From positions 62,001-126,000 of the forward strand of contig CAUZXS010004380.1 of the NCBI GenBank assembly GCA_963585895.1: 64,000 nt of DNA, in the 5' to 3' direction. The notes beneath the pieces are model-generated. The model was not told where the DNA came from and made no database searches. It saw only the letters and a program-made list of their open reading frames with translations. The DNA comes from Sepioteuthis lessoniana. Taxonomy: Eukaryota > Mollusca > Cephalopoda > Myopsida > Loliginidae. Each line of letters begins with the position of its first letter. Position 1 is the first letter of the stretch. Made by a program: the position numbers and the translations under genes. Of the stretch, positions 54,165 through 64,000 are shown in pieces.

Positions 54165-54540
54165 TTCTGAGACAAAACTTGATGATTTTTATCATTAAGG
54201 GTTTTCTGACTGATGTCTTCATCTTTATTGTTATTTCCACAACGTTTCTCCCAATATGCCCTCCAGCCTTCTTCAGGTGTTTGTCGAACTCCGTAACCTA
54301 CACGGAACTTCGACCTACGTCCTTTATTGAATCCACGGGGGTCACCTGTTCTGATTCCGTTAGCCATAACCGGGTACAAGTGTTAAGTATTTCTGTATTG
54401 TTGCGCTATGTGTCCTGCTGGACACATAGCGCAACGGTTTGAGGCGTTGGTTCCCTAAGCTTCTAAAGACACAATCATCTGGAAGTTGCAAGTTAAATCC
54501 TGACTCTCGCTGGGATAGTAATATTCATTATTTATCTAGG
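54165..54540. mobile_element. E element with inverted head
   Basis: 54165-54400 is E in minus orientation from its 3' end (CTTAATTTCTGAGAC) to AACAATACAG. From 54413 the E head lies in plus orientation (ACACATAGCGCAACGG, then AAGCTTCTAAAGACAC and CTCGCTGGGATAG). The two parts meet in a perfect 16 bp hairpin (54400-54435). The parts are adjacent and non-overlapping in E, as in 5' inversion by twin priming. Confidence 0.75.
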
Positions 54541-54653
54541 TGATTTCTTATGCGACTCAAATATGAAATATATCACTGGATCTTCGAAATAAGGTAGCGT
54601 CAGTGGGTCCAAGATACTTGTTTCCGATTTTGTCTGTTTGGAACAGTTTCCCA

Positions 54654-54654
<1 letters not shown>

Positions 54655-54688
<34 letters not shown>
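54655..54688. repeat. (TA)n microsatellite
   Basis: About 16 TA units. Confidence 0.9.
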
Positions 54689-54693
<5 letters not shown>

Positions 54694-54790
54694 TCAAACG
54701 TATTGAGGATTTTGTGTCGTAGAAGACAACTTTGGCCGTTAGTAACGTTCTAGTTTTAGAGATCTGGGGAGTGTGGAGTCATCTTTTTAT

Positions 54791-55362
54791 TGGTTTGGTT
54801 TTTTGGGTTTTATGGCATATCAACCTTTGTAGGTTATTTAACGCCAAATCCATTTTTATGTAAATAATCTGTTCTATTTAAAACAATTCAGTTTAGCATA
54901 AGTACACAGTTTAATGGTCAAAAACATTTCCATTTCTAACTATTCAAGCAAGTGTATGTAATAATTCGGTTAAGTGTAAATACAGTTTTAATGTCAAAAA
55001 CAGTTTTATTTTAAATAATTCAGTTAAGCATAAGCATGCAGTTTAAGTGTAAGTACGGTTTAATTGTCAAAAACGTTTCTATTTCAAGCAATTCAGTTTA
55101 CTCAATTCATTTCAGCATAAGTATGCTGTTAGTTCTATTTAACTCATAGATAGGGCCCTATCAGGTGCTACCACTCCGGGCCAGAGTGGACCTGGAAGCG
55201 ATGGCAATGAAGGGGTACTCCGCATTTTCCAAAGCTCCAGCACTGCTGGAACCTCACCATCAGATTGTTTAGTGTCATATCCAGGACACTTGTTGGGGGG
55301 GGGGGTCTTACCCCTTTGCAGAGGTGCAGTCAGTGTATTCTACAGCCCCAGCTGACTGGGCA
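54791..55362 (-). mobile_element. C element, full length reference copy
   Basis: 572 bp with an exact 10 bp flanking repeat ATCTTTTTAT (54781-54790 and 55363-55372). Sense order: CCCAGTCAGCTGGGGCTGTA, GTCCTGGATATGACACTAAA, CAGTGCTGGAGCTTTGG, CCATCGCTTCCAGGTCC, GGGCCCTATCTATGAGTTAA, six or so minisatellite units, and the A/C tail. A G11 run near 55300 marks the 5' third. No A or B box was found, so its promoter type is unknown. Confidence 0.85.
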
Positions 55363-55372
55363 ATCTTTTTAT

Positions 55373-55954
55373 AGCCATCAATTTCAGATTGGTTGTGACT
55401 CAAAATGACAGTATATAAGGCTATTAAGAAGCGGGTTCATTATTCTTGATCTGCAAGACTGGCTTGTTACCTGTTACATAACAATGGGTGCCCCCCCCAA
55501 CGTAACAAAGCATTGCTTGGGTGTGACACGAAGTCACAGGTATGCAACATCAAGGATGGATATTACAACTCAGTCTGGTCTGTTAGCTTATCTTGTTAAC
55601 TAACAAAAATACGGTACCCCAGTCAGTTACTAAGTTTAGCTGAGTCTCATACAAGGCCTGATGTACTGGTAGGTAATGACGTCCACCAACACCTTCGGTA
55701 CCTGATATTTAAGTCAAAGTCAAATCCCAATAACAATAAGAAAGAGTTGGAAACGCAGGGAGTCTCGTAAATATTTTGTAAATTGTCAAGTGTAATTTGA
55801 CAATTTTAGTTAGGTATAAAAACAATTCAGCTGAATCGAGACGACAAAAGAACAAAATCTTGAAATCTGAAGGTGATATGAAACAGTTCCCACCCGCAAC
55901 TAATTATTTGTATCTACCCAACACCTCTACCATCAGCAGGATCAGACACATAGT
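55373..55954. other. unassigned
   Basis: Contains GACAGTATATAAGGC near 55408 and a C8 run near 55490. It could be a fragment of an LTR element, unproven. Confidence 0.35.
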
Positions 55955-56170
55955 CATTTCCTAAGCAGAATAAAGGCGATTTGAGTTCAGAAATCTCCTT
56001 CTACTTGACCCAGTCGGCCCTATTTTAGTGATTGCGGGGAGAGAACTGATGGATCCATGTTTTTTTAAAAGTATTACCATGAAGAGAGACGCGTATAGCC
56101 ACCTTTAAAATTTTAACTTAGAGTGGTGATTCCATACCTTACGACGATATCCATTACGCTAAGCAAATGA
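55955..56170 (-). mobile_element. SINE family B, diverged
   Basis: Minus strand B body (GAGTTCAGAAATCTCCTTCT, TACGACGATATCCATTACG head). Confidence 0.55.
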
Positions 56171-56297
56171 AAAGGTGAATCTTTTACCCCATCGATTGCA
56201 CAGAACCAAACTATGTTTTCCTTCTGAGACTCGGTTTAAGAAAAAGTGCAAAAAAAAACTTTTTGTGGGGGTGTAGGGGTAGAAAAGCGTATGCATC

Positions 56298-56636
56298 AGA
56301 TGTCTAAATTTCTGAGACGAAGCTTGATGATTTTTATCAGTAAGAGTTTTCGGACTATTCTCTTCGTCTTTATTGTTTTTTCTCAACGTTTCGGCCGCTA
56401 TATCCTCCGGCTCTCCTCCGGTGTCCCCTGTTTATCTGGGCATAGAAATGATTCAACTTCAAGGCGTTTATAGTTCTTGAACGCCTTGTTTGATCAACCG
56501 TCAAACTTTAAAAATGATTTCTCAGGTTGAATCATTTCTATGCCCAGATAAATAGGGGACATCTGAGGAAGGCCGGAGGATACAGCGGCCGAAACGTTGT
56601 GAAAAAATCCATAAAAACGAAGACAATAGTCCGATA
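56298..56636. mobile_element. palindromic E insertion
   Basis: 339 bp flanked by the exact 15 bp repeat AAAAGCGTATGCATC (56283-56297 and 56637-56651). The left half is E 3' part in minus orientation and the right half is the same region in plus orientation; GAATCATTTCTATGCCCAG is mirrored on both sides. The right half keeps a hammerhead-like core (CTGAGGA, GGCCG...CGGCC, GAAAC at about 56571-56596); in the left half the core reads CGGAGGA. Confidence 0.85.
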
Positions 56637-56810
56637 AAAAGCGTATGCATCGTTCTTCTTACCTCAGAGTCAAGTGACAACTTTTCTACTTAAGAACTTT
56701 TACCTTTCCACCCTTTTTATTTTCGTTTTCACCGCAATGTTACAGTATAGAGAACTGAACTTATCATTAATAGTCTGTTAACCTAGCTCGTTATCCATTA
56801 CACCCCGTGA

Positions 56811-57150
56811 GATCATCATAATCATCTTCAAAACGTTCTCCTTTGAATCTCTCCCACCATCCATCCTTATCGTCCATTACGTTTTGCTGGTTCTCTAAAC
56901 GGCTTCCCCTGCAGTGTCCAGCATGTCTTGATCGTTTTAATTGGATGGTTTGTGAGATCGGAGGCAAGTGGCCATACAGCTGCTATTTAGTGCGTTGTTG
57001 CTTCCAGGATTTATTCATACGAGCATGTAACATCCTTCCGTTGTTTCCATCAAGCTTTTTCTCTATGAAGTTCGTTAAAGTCCACATGGTGCATCCATAC
57101 AATAATTCTGACACACTTACCGCTCGAAAGAAATTAGATACCCAAGTGTA
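56811..57150 (-). mobile_element. RTE-type LINE fragment, old
   Basis: Minus strand: LLYGCTMWTLTNFIEKKLDG near 57090, LYGHLPPI-like near 56980, and C-terminal residues to (ATCATCATAATC) at 56811-56823, a degraded (GAT)n tail. 5'-truncated near 57150. Confidence 0.75.
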
Positions 57151-57589
57151 AATATTTGCTGGCAAAACAAAACGAAATAAAACAAAACGTACATGACAGC
57201 ACACAAATGTATTCTCATAATCCTATAAAACCTTGCAATAATGAACAAGAGAGAATACATGAACAGGTAACTGTTTTCGCAACGTTTTATTCTCGAACAG
57301 AGTGTGAACAACGACACACAAAAAAAAAAAAAAAAAAAAGAAGAAAAAGGAAATAAGATACCAAAAAAATTGATGACTGAGCAGGTTCTACAGAAAAGCT
57401 TAAAACCGGATAATGAATAAAGTAGAATTGTGTTACTTTTATCAGGCATTTCTTTACTGAAACAACGTTCTGTTTTAAATACATTTATACTAATATATAC
57501 ACGATATTCACTAGTTACATTTTATATGATCGCAAAAATATAAGCGCGTATAATTATTAAATATAAAACAGGTTATAAGAAGCATTATG

Positions 57590-57715
57590 AGACTGGGTTC
57601 TATAGCCTTGCTTAGGCAAACAGTCTAAAAAAAGGAAAACTCTGAATTCAAACCTGTTAAACTTCAATGATAAATTGGCCTTGTTTCATTTCTTGCATGC
57701 AGAGAGGGGCTAGTA
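57590..57715 (+). mobile_element. SINE family B, 3' part
   Basis: GACTGGGTTCTATAGCCTTG, TCAAACCTGTTAAACTTC and a degraded 3' end. Confidence 0.65.
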
Positions 57716-57729
57716 ATTACATATATATT

Positions 57730-58080
<351 letters not shown>

Positions 58081-58169
58081 GCACACATAGATACAAAGCT
58101 CTACTCGTTGATCGAGCATTCCAGTAGCCGGCGAGCGCATATGAATATATACCTAAAAAATCCTTCGCT

Positions 58170-58306
58170 TACGTTGGGATGACGATAGTTCAGGGGTAAG
58201 GTATCCGACTGACGTAAAATCAGGTGGGTTTCGACTCCAACTTGAATCATCTCACGTGTCTAGTCACACTGAGGATTGTGATACAGAGAAAGTCTCTCTG
58301 TGGATG

Positions 58307-58310
<4 letters not shown>
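58170..58310 (+). mobile_element. SINE family G, copy 3
   Basis: A box TAGTTCAGGGG (58188-58198), B-box-like GGTTTCGACTCC (58227-58238), hammerhead at 58264-58303, 3' end GTGGATGACAA then (TA)n at 58312. About 140 bp, the most compact complete copy. Confidence 0.75.
58264..58303 (+). ncRNA. hammerhead ribozyme motif in SINE G, copy 3
   Basis: TCACA, CTGAGGA (58269-58275), stem II TTGT-GAT-ACAG (one wobble, one extra A), GAAA (58288-58291), short stem III AG...CT, CTC (valid NUH) and TGTGG. Stem I pairs four of five. The weaker stem II makes it less certain than copy 1. Confidence 0.55.
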
Positions 58311-58341
<31 letters not shown>

Positions 58342-58382
58342 GGGTATCTCCGCATCATATATATATATATATATATATATAT

Positions 58383-59635
58383 GTGTCTGTGCGCATGCGT
58401 GTATAACACAAAGTAAACCGATTTTAATGTAACAGGGTTAAATTGCCTTTGAGAATATCATAGTTGTAATATTATTCACTGCCGTCTGGATTGGCTTAAT
58501 GTGAAATATCAGATTTTTGTAATTTTCACAAAGAACTGGTTGATTGTTGAGAAGACAAGATGTGACCCCGTATAGCGAGAGGTCAAAACCGTATTATGTA
58601 TTTTGAAGGTGGCAAGTGCTACAGCTATGAACTGACAATGTTAGGATATTGTTTTGAGTAAGTAAGAGTTGAGAAAATGACCTTTGAACTTGTTTTGATA
58701 AATAGCTAATTTGGGATGTATTTTCAGCGTAGCAATACATTTGAATGATGAAAAAAACAACAACGTAAATACAATGACAGAGTTGTTGACACGAATTCAG
58801 TTCGTATTTGGACTATAAAGAAAACAAATCGACTCTTGTCGAGAGAGGCAATGCACATGCGCAGTTATAGCAGTCAGACGAGAGATAAGACAATACTTAC
58901 GCATTCATCAGTGAAAAGTTGCAACATTTCACTAAGTTGCTGTAGATAACTTAAGACCGACATACATAAAGTTATTCCAGACAATGTACCCTGTTATATT
59001 ACTCTAGATACCATACTATTGTTGATTGTATTTCACTTGATATACTGTTATTATACAGTTATATTTAATCACTAGCATCATTGTTCTTCTGAAGAAGGGA
59101 TTTATCTATCCTGTTCAGAACATTTGTCACCAGAGGAGATTACCACGGGTTATCGGTTTAGGAAACGCAAATCATAACATTTTTTGAATATCAAGCTAGA
59201 CGATCGACAGACGAAACTGTGCCTTGGGACAGTTTCGAATTGTAAACGCCTCACCATTCCGACAACTAAATACAGAGTGAGATTTCACGTGAGTTTCGAA
59301 TTGAACACGGCATCGATCAGAAATTATCTGTGTGTGGAGTGGATAGGCTTGATTTTATATCTATCTATCTATCGTTGGACACTTTTGAAAAGTAAGTACA
59401 ATCTTCCCAAATAAGCATCCTCTAACTTTATTGTAGCTACAAGTATCATTTACCTGCCTGACGAGTGTCCCGCATGAAGCTAAGAGTCATCGGAATGTAG
59501 CTTGAGGTCCATTATATTTCTTTCTAAACCAGCTCTGCCATTTTTGGCCTAGACCAAGTCGTTTTTAAGGACAGGAAGTTCCTATCAGCTTACTGTTGGT
59601 GGAAGCTGTTTGTTATTATTTCAATATATATACAT
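58383..59635. other. unassigned; inverted end sequences at 58430 and 58988
   Basis: TAATGTAACAGGGTTA near 58426 is mirrored by TACCCTGTTATATTA near 58987, which would bound a 570 bp segment. This could be a non-autonomous element or LTR remnant. Nothing coding is recognised. Confidence 0.3.
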
Positions 59636-59902
59636 ATTTACCAACCCTTCCACTTGGGTAGGATATGACACAAGGTCAATTTTTAAGCGGAGTTTTTCTT
59701 CTCCTAAACTAGTTGCCTCACTAAGGCTGAAGAATTTAGTCTGGCCTACTATTTACCCATAGCTGGAGGAAGAATAATTGGATTCATACCTTTCCCAAGG
59801 GTATTAGTGCTATGTGAAATGTAATCAGTCTCGTCTTGGATTTGAACTCGTGTTGCCGGGTCCATTTCCTACGACGATAACCATTACATCACGGGCACCT
59901 CT
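59636..59902 (-). mobile_element. SINE family B, full length
   Basis: Minus strand, from the ACCAACCCTTCCACTTGGG tail to the CGATAACCATTACATCACG head; abuts (TA)n at 59903-59951. Confidence 0.85.
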
Positions 59903-60054
59903 AATATATATATATATATATATATATCTATATATATATATATATATATATCTTTGTTGGAAAGTTGTGAATATAACAAAGTATTATAAGAAGAGCCTTT
60001 GTTTTGATTTGCTATTCCCACAATGTGACAGAAAACCAACTAAGTGTGGATTAT

Positions 60055-60370
60055 TATTAATACCTAAAATATTCGGACTACTGACCTCATTTTTATTATT
60101 ATAATCACAAAGTTTTGACTGATATGTCCTTCGGCCTTCTTCAGGTGTTTCGTGTCGAACTCGGTAGTCCACACAGAATCTCGGAATGAACCCTATATTT
60201 GAACTATAAAGGTTTAGAGTTCCATTTCTGTTTAGTATGGCCGGGTACAAGTGTTAAGAAATAGTAAGTATGCTTTGTTATTCTTACCTGCAGTTGGGAT
60301 TGAACCAGCAACCTCAAGATGATTTCATTGAAGAGCACCTTCCAACCAAACACCTTATCCACCGCATTAT
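60055..60370 (-). mobile_element. E element
   Basis: Complete in minus orientation: TATTCGGACTACTGACC, hammerhead-like region with CTGAAGA but CAAA in place of GAAA, CCGGGTACAAGTGTTAAG, B-box-like TGGTTCAATCCCAAC, head GCGGTGGATAAGGTGT-like. Confidence 0.75.
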
Positions 60371-60589
60371 TTATCCTTGCCGAATTGGGTGTATTGTAAG
60401 ATACTGCAGAGAATCTTTGATATATGAATGATAATATTTTGGCCCTGAAATTTTGACTGACTCCAAAATCCTCATCTTATGGAGGCTTTCTTGGCCATGT
60501 AACTGTTTTCCTTCTTTTTTGTTTGTAGCATTTGTATATTATGTATGTTCTTAATCAACCCCACACTCTCGAGAAATATACGGTACTGT

Positions 60590-60848
60590 CAATTTTTCAG
60601 CGGAGTAATGTTGATTTGAATTCACAAATTTTCATTTTTCTTAATGGCTTGCTGTAGTACAGCAACCCGTCTATAAAAATGAAAATTTGAGGTTAAAGAA
60701 CGCTGTCTGCTTTACTATTTATCAATAGCAAGGAAGAAGATATGGATTAATGACCATTCTAAAGGCATGATCACGAAGAGAAATAAAAAAAAACAAACTT
60801 CGTCCTGAGTTTGAACTCGACTACTCATTCCCAATGTCGAAGATATAA
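60590..60848 (-). mobile_element. SINE family B, diverged
   Basis: Minus strand; includes a short inverted duplication AAAATTTTCATTTTT / AAAAATGAAAATTT around 60640-60690. Confidence 0.55.
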
Positions 60849-60855
60849 CAATTTA

Positions 60856-61308
60856 CATGGCAAAATACACCGACTGCATCTCTGCAAAGGGATAAGACCC
60901 TGTGATAAGTATTCTGGATATGACACTAAACAATCTGGTAGTATGGTTCCAGTAATGCTGGAGGTTTGGGGAATGCAGAGCACCCCTTCATTGCCATAAC
61001 ACCCAGGTCGATTCTTGTCCGGTGGGTTAGCTCCTGATAGGGTCCTATCTATGGGTCAAATGGAACTAAGCTGTGTACATACTAAACTGAATTGCTTGAA
61101 ATATGACTGTTTTGACATTTAAACATCGTGCTTATGCTAAACTGAACTGTTTGACTAAACGGAATAGCTTGAAATGGAAAGGATTTTGACAATTAAACTG
61201 TTTACTTATGGTAAACTGAATTGTTTGAAATAGAATTGTTTATTTGTATAAAATGGATTTGGCATTAAAGAACCTGCAGAAGTTGATATGCCGTAAAACC
61301 CAAACAAT
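60856..61308 (+). mobile_element. C element
   Basis: ATACACCGACTGCATCTCTG through TTCATTGCCATAACACCC, four to five minisatellite units and the tail GTTGATATGCCGTAAAACCC. Confidence 0.8.
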
Positions 61309-61327
61309 AAAGTAACAATTTATATCG

Positions 61328-61329
<2 letters not shown>

Positions 61330-61372
<43 letters not shown>
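61330..61372. repeat. (TA)n microsatellite
   Basis: About 21 TA units, directly at the 3' end of a G SINE. Confidence 0.95.
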
Positions 61373-61376
<4 letters not shown>

Positions 61377-61595
61377 ATCCACAGACAGACTGTTTCGTTT
61401 ATCACAACTCTTCAGTGTGGCAAGACCTGCGAGACACTTCAAGTCGGAATTGAAAATTGTCAAGCCGATGACATATGAATCAACGTTAGAACCGTAATTT
61501 ACCGCTATCGGCTACCGAAGAGCTCAATTCGTCGAAAAAACATTGGTAACCGTTAATTCCTTCGACAAAGTGCTCAACCCTACTCGGTGGGGAGC

Positions 61596-61597
<2 letters not shown>
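61373..61597 (-). mobile_element. SINE family G, copy 4
   Basis: Minus strand with hammerhead at 61379-61420 and the decayed B box TTTCAATTCCGAC. A longer head region extends to 61597 and ends in CGCTCCCCACC next to (TA)n at 61598-61627. Confidence 0.65.
61379..61420 (-). ncRNA. hammerhead ribozyme motif in SINE G, copy 4
   Basis: CCACA, CTGAAGA (61409-61415), stem II GTTGT-GAT-AAAC with one bulge, GAAAC (61392-61396), stem III ACA-GTC-TGT, GTC as written in minus sense, TGTGG. Stem I pairs all five positions. Confidence 0.65.
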
Positions 61598-61631
<34 letters not shown>

Positions 61632-62197
61632 TCTATATATAATTTATATATATAATCATATGTATACATATAATGTTTATATACATATAATGTATATATA
61701 TATAATTTATTTATATAACTAATATATAATGTATGTAAGTATTGATAAAAGTTTCCAAATTACAAGCAAGCTGAAAAGCAGTGTGTTCTTCAGCTTTTGA
61801 AATCAATACACATCTTATAGCTAAATTCTTTTGACTCTTATAATTCTCCTAGGATATCTTTTTATGTAGCCAACGACAAAAAAGTGTTAAAAGAATCGGT
61901 TCCCTTGATATATTCTATCCTATGAATTTGTTATATATGTCTCTCGCGGCCTTTGGACATGTTTTCTATTTTGATTTTTCTTGCAGCTGTCATATTTGCA
62001 GTATAGTGGGCTAGGCAATTTAAAAAAAAAATCTTCCTTGTTATTATTTCTCATTAGAAATGAGAATTTCACTGAATGTGAGTTGGTATAATAGCTGACA
62101 TTTAACAATATTCTGTGTGTATTGCAAATAATTCAGTTGCCAAAACATGTGACAGTTGGTGAACGTCTCTTGATGCCTTTCTCTTTATAACAAACAT

Positions 62198-62218
62198 TAT
62201 ATATATATATATATATAT
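62198..62218. repeat. (TA)n microsatellite
   Basis: About 10 units. Confidence 0.85.
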
Positions 62219-62415
62219 CATGTATAGAAACTTCAGGCGAATATATTCAGATCTTATCTATACAGTATCGTCTATAAATAAGTACATAATTTCTTAATAA
62301 AATGATACAAGGATTTTATTTCTAGCGAAACATTATACAATCAAATCTATTATCATTTATTAATTATTACTACAATCTGTATTATTTAAACTCTGTAACG
62401 AAAAATATGGGGAAG

Positions 62416-62651
62416 GGGTACCCGTGGTGTAGTGGCTAACGTACTGGACATCGATGTTGTAGTAAACAAGTTCCAATTCTAGTTGCGTTTTTTCGTTCAC
62501 TTTTAGACTAACATCGTTTGGATATCCTCGAACTTTCTTACCCTACCCCCAGCGATGGGTTAAATAGTACCACTACTGTACTATAATGATGGCCTTGGAA
62601 TTAGATATTCTATGAAGGTTGATATGCCATTAAATAAAGAAACCAAAACCT
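62416..62651 (+). mobile_element. SINE family A, complete
   Basis: Head CCGTGGTGTAGTGGCTAACG, B-box-like AAGTTCCAATTCTAG, body GCGATGGGTTAAATAGTACC and the best tail in the window, AGGTTGATATGCCATTAAAT then AAAGAAACCAAAACC. Confidence 0.85.
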
Positions 62652-62755
62652 AATCAAAACTATCTATAAATATCAGTTTAAAAATAAACACACTCCGTGG
62701 CAAAAAAGATATTCCAGATCAATATTAGTTATGGCCACGTTTTTACTTAATCGAG

Positions 62756-62757
<2 letters not shown>

Positions 62758-62834
<77 letters not shown>
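62758..62834. repeat. (TA)n microsatellite, 77 bp
   Basis: About 38 units. Confidence 0.95.
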
Positions 62835-62838
<4 letters not shown>

Positions 62839-62919
62839 CCCGTAAATCCAGTGTAGGAAATAATTCCAATCAGGACCAATGAAATATTCAAAAATAGAAT
62901 ATTAATGTAGTATTATGAT

Positions 62920-63215
62920 TTTTCAGACTATTATCCTCATCTTTATTTATGTCTGTATAATGTTTCGGCCGATGTGCTCTCCGACCTTCTTCAGGTATCT
63001 CTTCTTGAACTCAGGAGTCTTCTTGTCATAATCGTGATTTGCCAAGGAACTTCGAACCCCACCCGTTATTCGATCCACAGGGGTACTCTGCTCTAGTTCC
63101 ACAATTCATAGCTGGGTACAAGTGTTAAGCTGTGTCAATTATTATTCCATGTTACTGTCATCCTTAGCCAGGACTGAACCTGCAGTCCAGCGATAACTGT
63201 CACAGAACATCAACT
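62920..63215 (-). mobile_element. E element
   Basis: Complete in minus orientation; hammerhead-like core CTGAAGA, GGTCG...CGGCC, GAAAC all present at about 62957-63000. B-box-like CAGGTTCAGTCCTGGC and head near 63200. Confidence 0.75.
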
Positions 63216-63647
63216 AGTTTGACTTTTTAAAAAAAAATTAAATAATCCCGGTAAAGAGCTCAATGTAAATAAAATCAACAGGACAAAGGATTTTCTCTTA
63301 AAAAAACCCCAAAGAAACAACAATCGGTCACATTAAGATAATAAATTTATTTCTATCATGTTAAAAGCATTGATTTAAATAAATGCTCGAAAAAATTAAC
63401 AGGACTTCTTCGGTTCAAACAAAAAATGGATTAAAATATTTTTTTCTCATTTAAAACCAGAGTAAGAAAAAAACAAAAAAAAAACAACAACACAAAACCC
63501 TTGTTTCTCCTATGTATTAAAGAAACCCTAAACCTTCAAGTAACAAAAAAATATGAAATTATTATGGCATGTTAAACAACATCCGGTTTCATCATTCTTC
63601 AAATTCAACAAAGGCAAAATTTACAGTTATAATAATAAAAGTAAAGT
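63216..63647. other. no recognised feature
   Basis: A-rich sequence with AAAAAAC runs. Confidence 0.5.
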
Positions 63648-63878
63648 GAAGTTGGCGAGGGCGAGCAGAAGGCTCCCTTTTCAATAGCTACTACACCGAG
63701 GTGTAGGGGAAGGCGCTACTCCTTTCCCTGGATTGCTCCACTTTACCCTTGATACGTACCTTATATTGTTGAGTGTTAAGCAAGGAGGTATCATATACCA
63801 TTTTTAAAGCCTTTGGTATGACGCGACCTGGGATGGAACCCAGGTCTCCCAGATCATTGGTGAACATTCTACCCACAA
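63648..63878 (-). mobile_element. SINE family D, near full length
   Basis: Minus orientation from GTTGGCGAGGGCGAGC (3' end) to CAGGTCTCCCAGATCATTGG (head), with B-box-like GGGTTCCATCCCAGG. Confidence 0.8.
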
Positions 63879-64000
63879 AATTCAAACATTTACAAAAAAC
63901 TCACACATTTATAAAAAAAATATCCAGGCAATCTAATTCTAGTATTTCAATTTTTATCATAAAATAGAACAAATAAATCTAAAACAAAATGTTAATTATG

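Overview
This 64 kb window is animal nuclear DNA with the look of a cephalopod, probably octopus, intergenic or intronic region. It is AT-rich, densely packed with tRNA-derived SINEs, interrupted by many long (TA)n, (CA)n and (GA)n microsatellites, and carries RTE-type LINE, Penelope-like, R2-like, mariner and hAT remnants. The species call is inference. I see no convincing host protein-coding gene, no tRNA or rRNA gene and no CRISPR. The longest open reading frames belong to retrotransposons, and most of the other open frames are translated microsatellites.

Repeat families, named here for convenience: A, B, D and the small I are tRNA-headed SINEs. C is a roughly 570 bp non-autonomous element with a variable internal minisatellite and the same 3' tail as A. 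E is a tRNA-headed repeat whose 3' half holds a hammerhead-like core. G is a tRNA-headed SINE that carries what reads as a hammerhead self-cleaving ribozyme. H is a 558-560 bp GC-richer repeat with TGTAAT...ATTACA ends.

Layout. 1-9 kb: SINEs D, B, C and A (one B nested in A), a minus-strand RTE LINE whose endonuclease segment is inverted (3669-5822), a Penelope-like element with a GIY-YIG domain (6075-7368) and G and C elements. 9-24 kb: microsatellites, a LINE fragment nearly identical to part of the 4 kb LINE, D SINEs, a 2.1 kb LINE (13939-16090), a three-copy 140 bp repeat separated by CA/TA tracts, and two more LINE fragments. 25-36 kb: nested SINEs with clean target duplications, a 300 bp segment present twice, a perfect 78 bp palindrome, a hAT MITE and an H element. 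36-46 kb: E and B nested insertions, two foldbacks, a deleted mariner, a second Penelope-like element with an intact-looking hammerhead, and a second H. 46-52.5 kb: a decayed LINE with a C-terminal restriction-like endonuclease, Penelope ends in inverted and tandem order, a G SINE, and the best RTE LINE (49380-52515; two frameshifts and one nonsense codon). 52.5-64 kb: E elements (two rearranged), C, B, A, G, D and the longest TA tracts.

How the parts relate: the RTE LINE copies could have supplied reverse transcriptase, but their (GAT)n 3' ends do not match the A/C tail, so the LINE partner of A and C is not visible here. The most interesting signal is that hammerhead cores recur in three element types: Penelope ends, G SINEs and, partly, E. 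All ribozyme, TSD and homology calls were made by eye and need folding, alignment and library searches.
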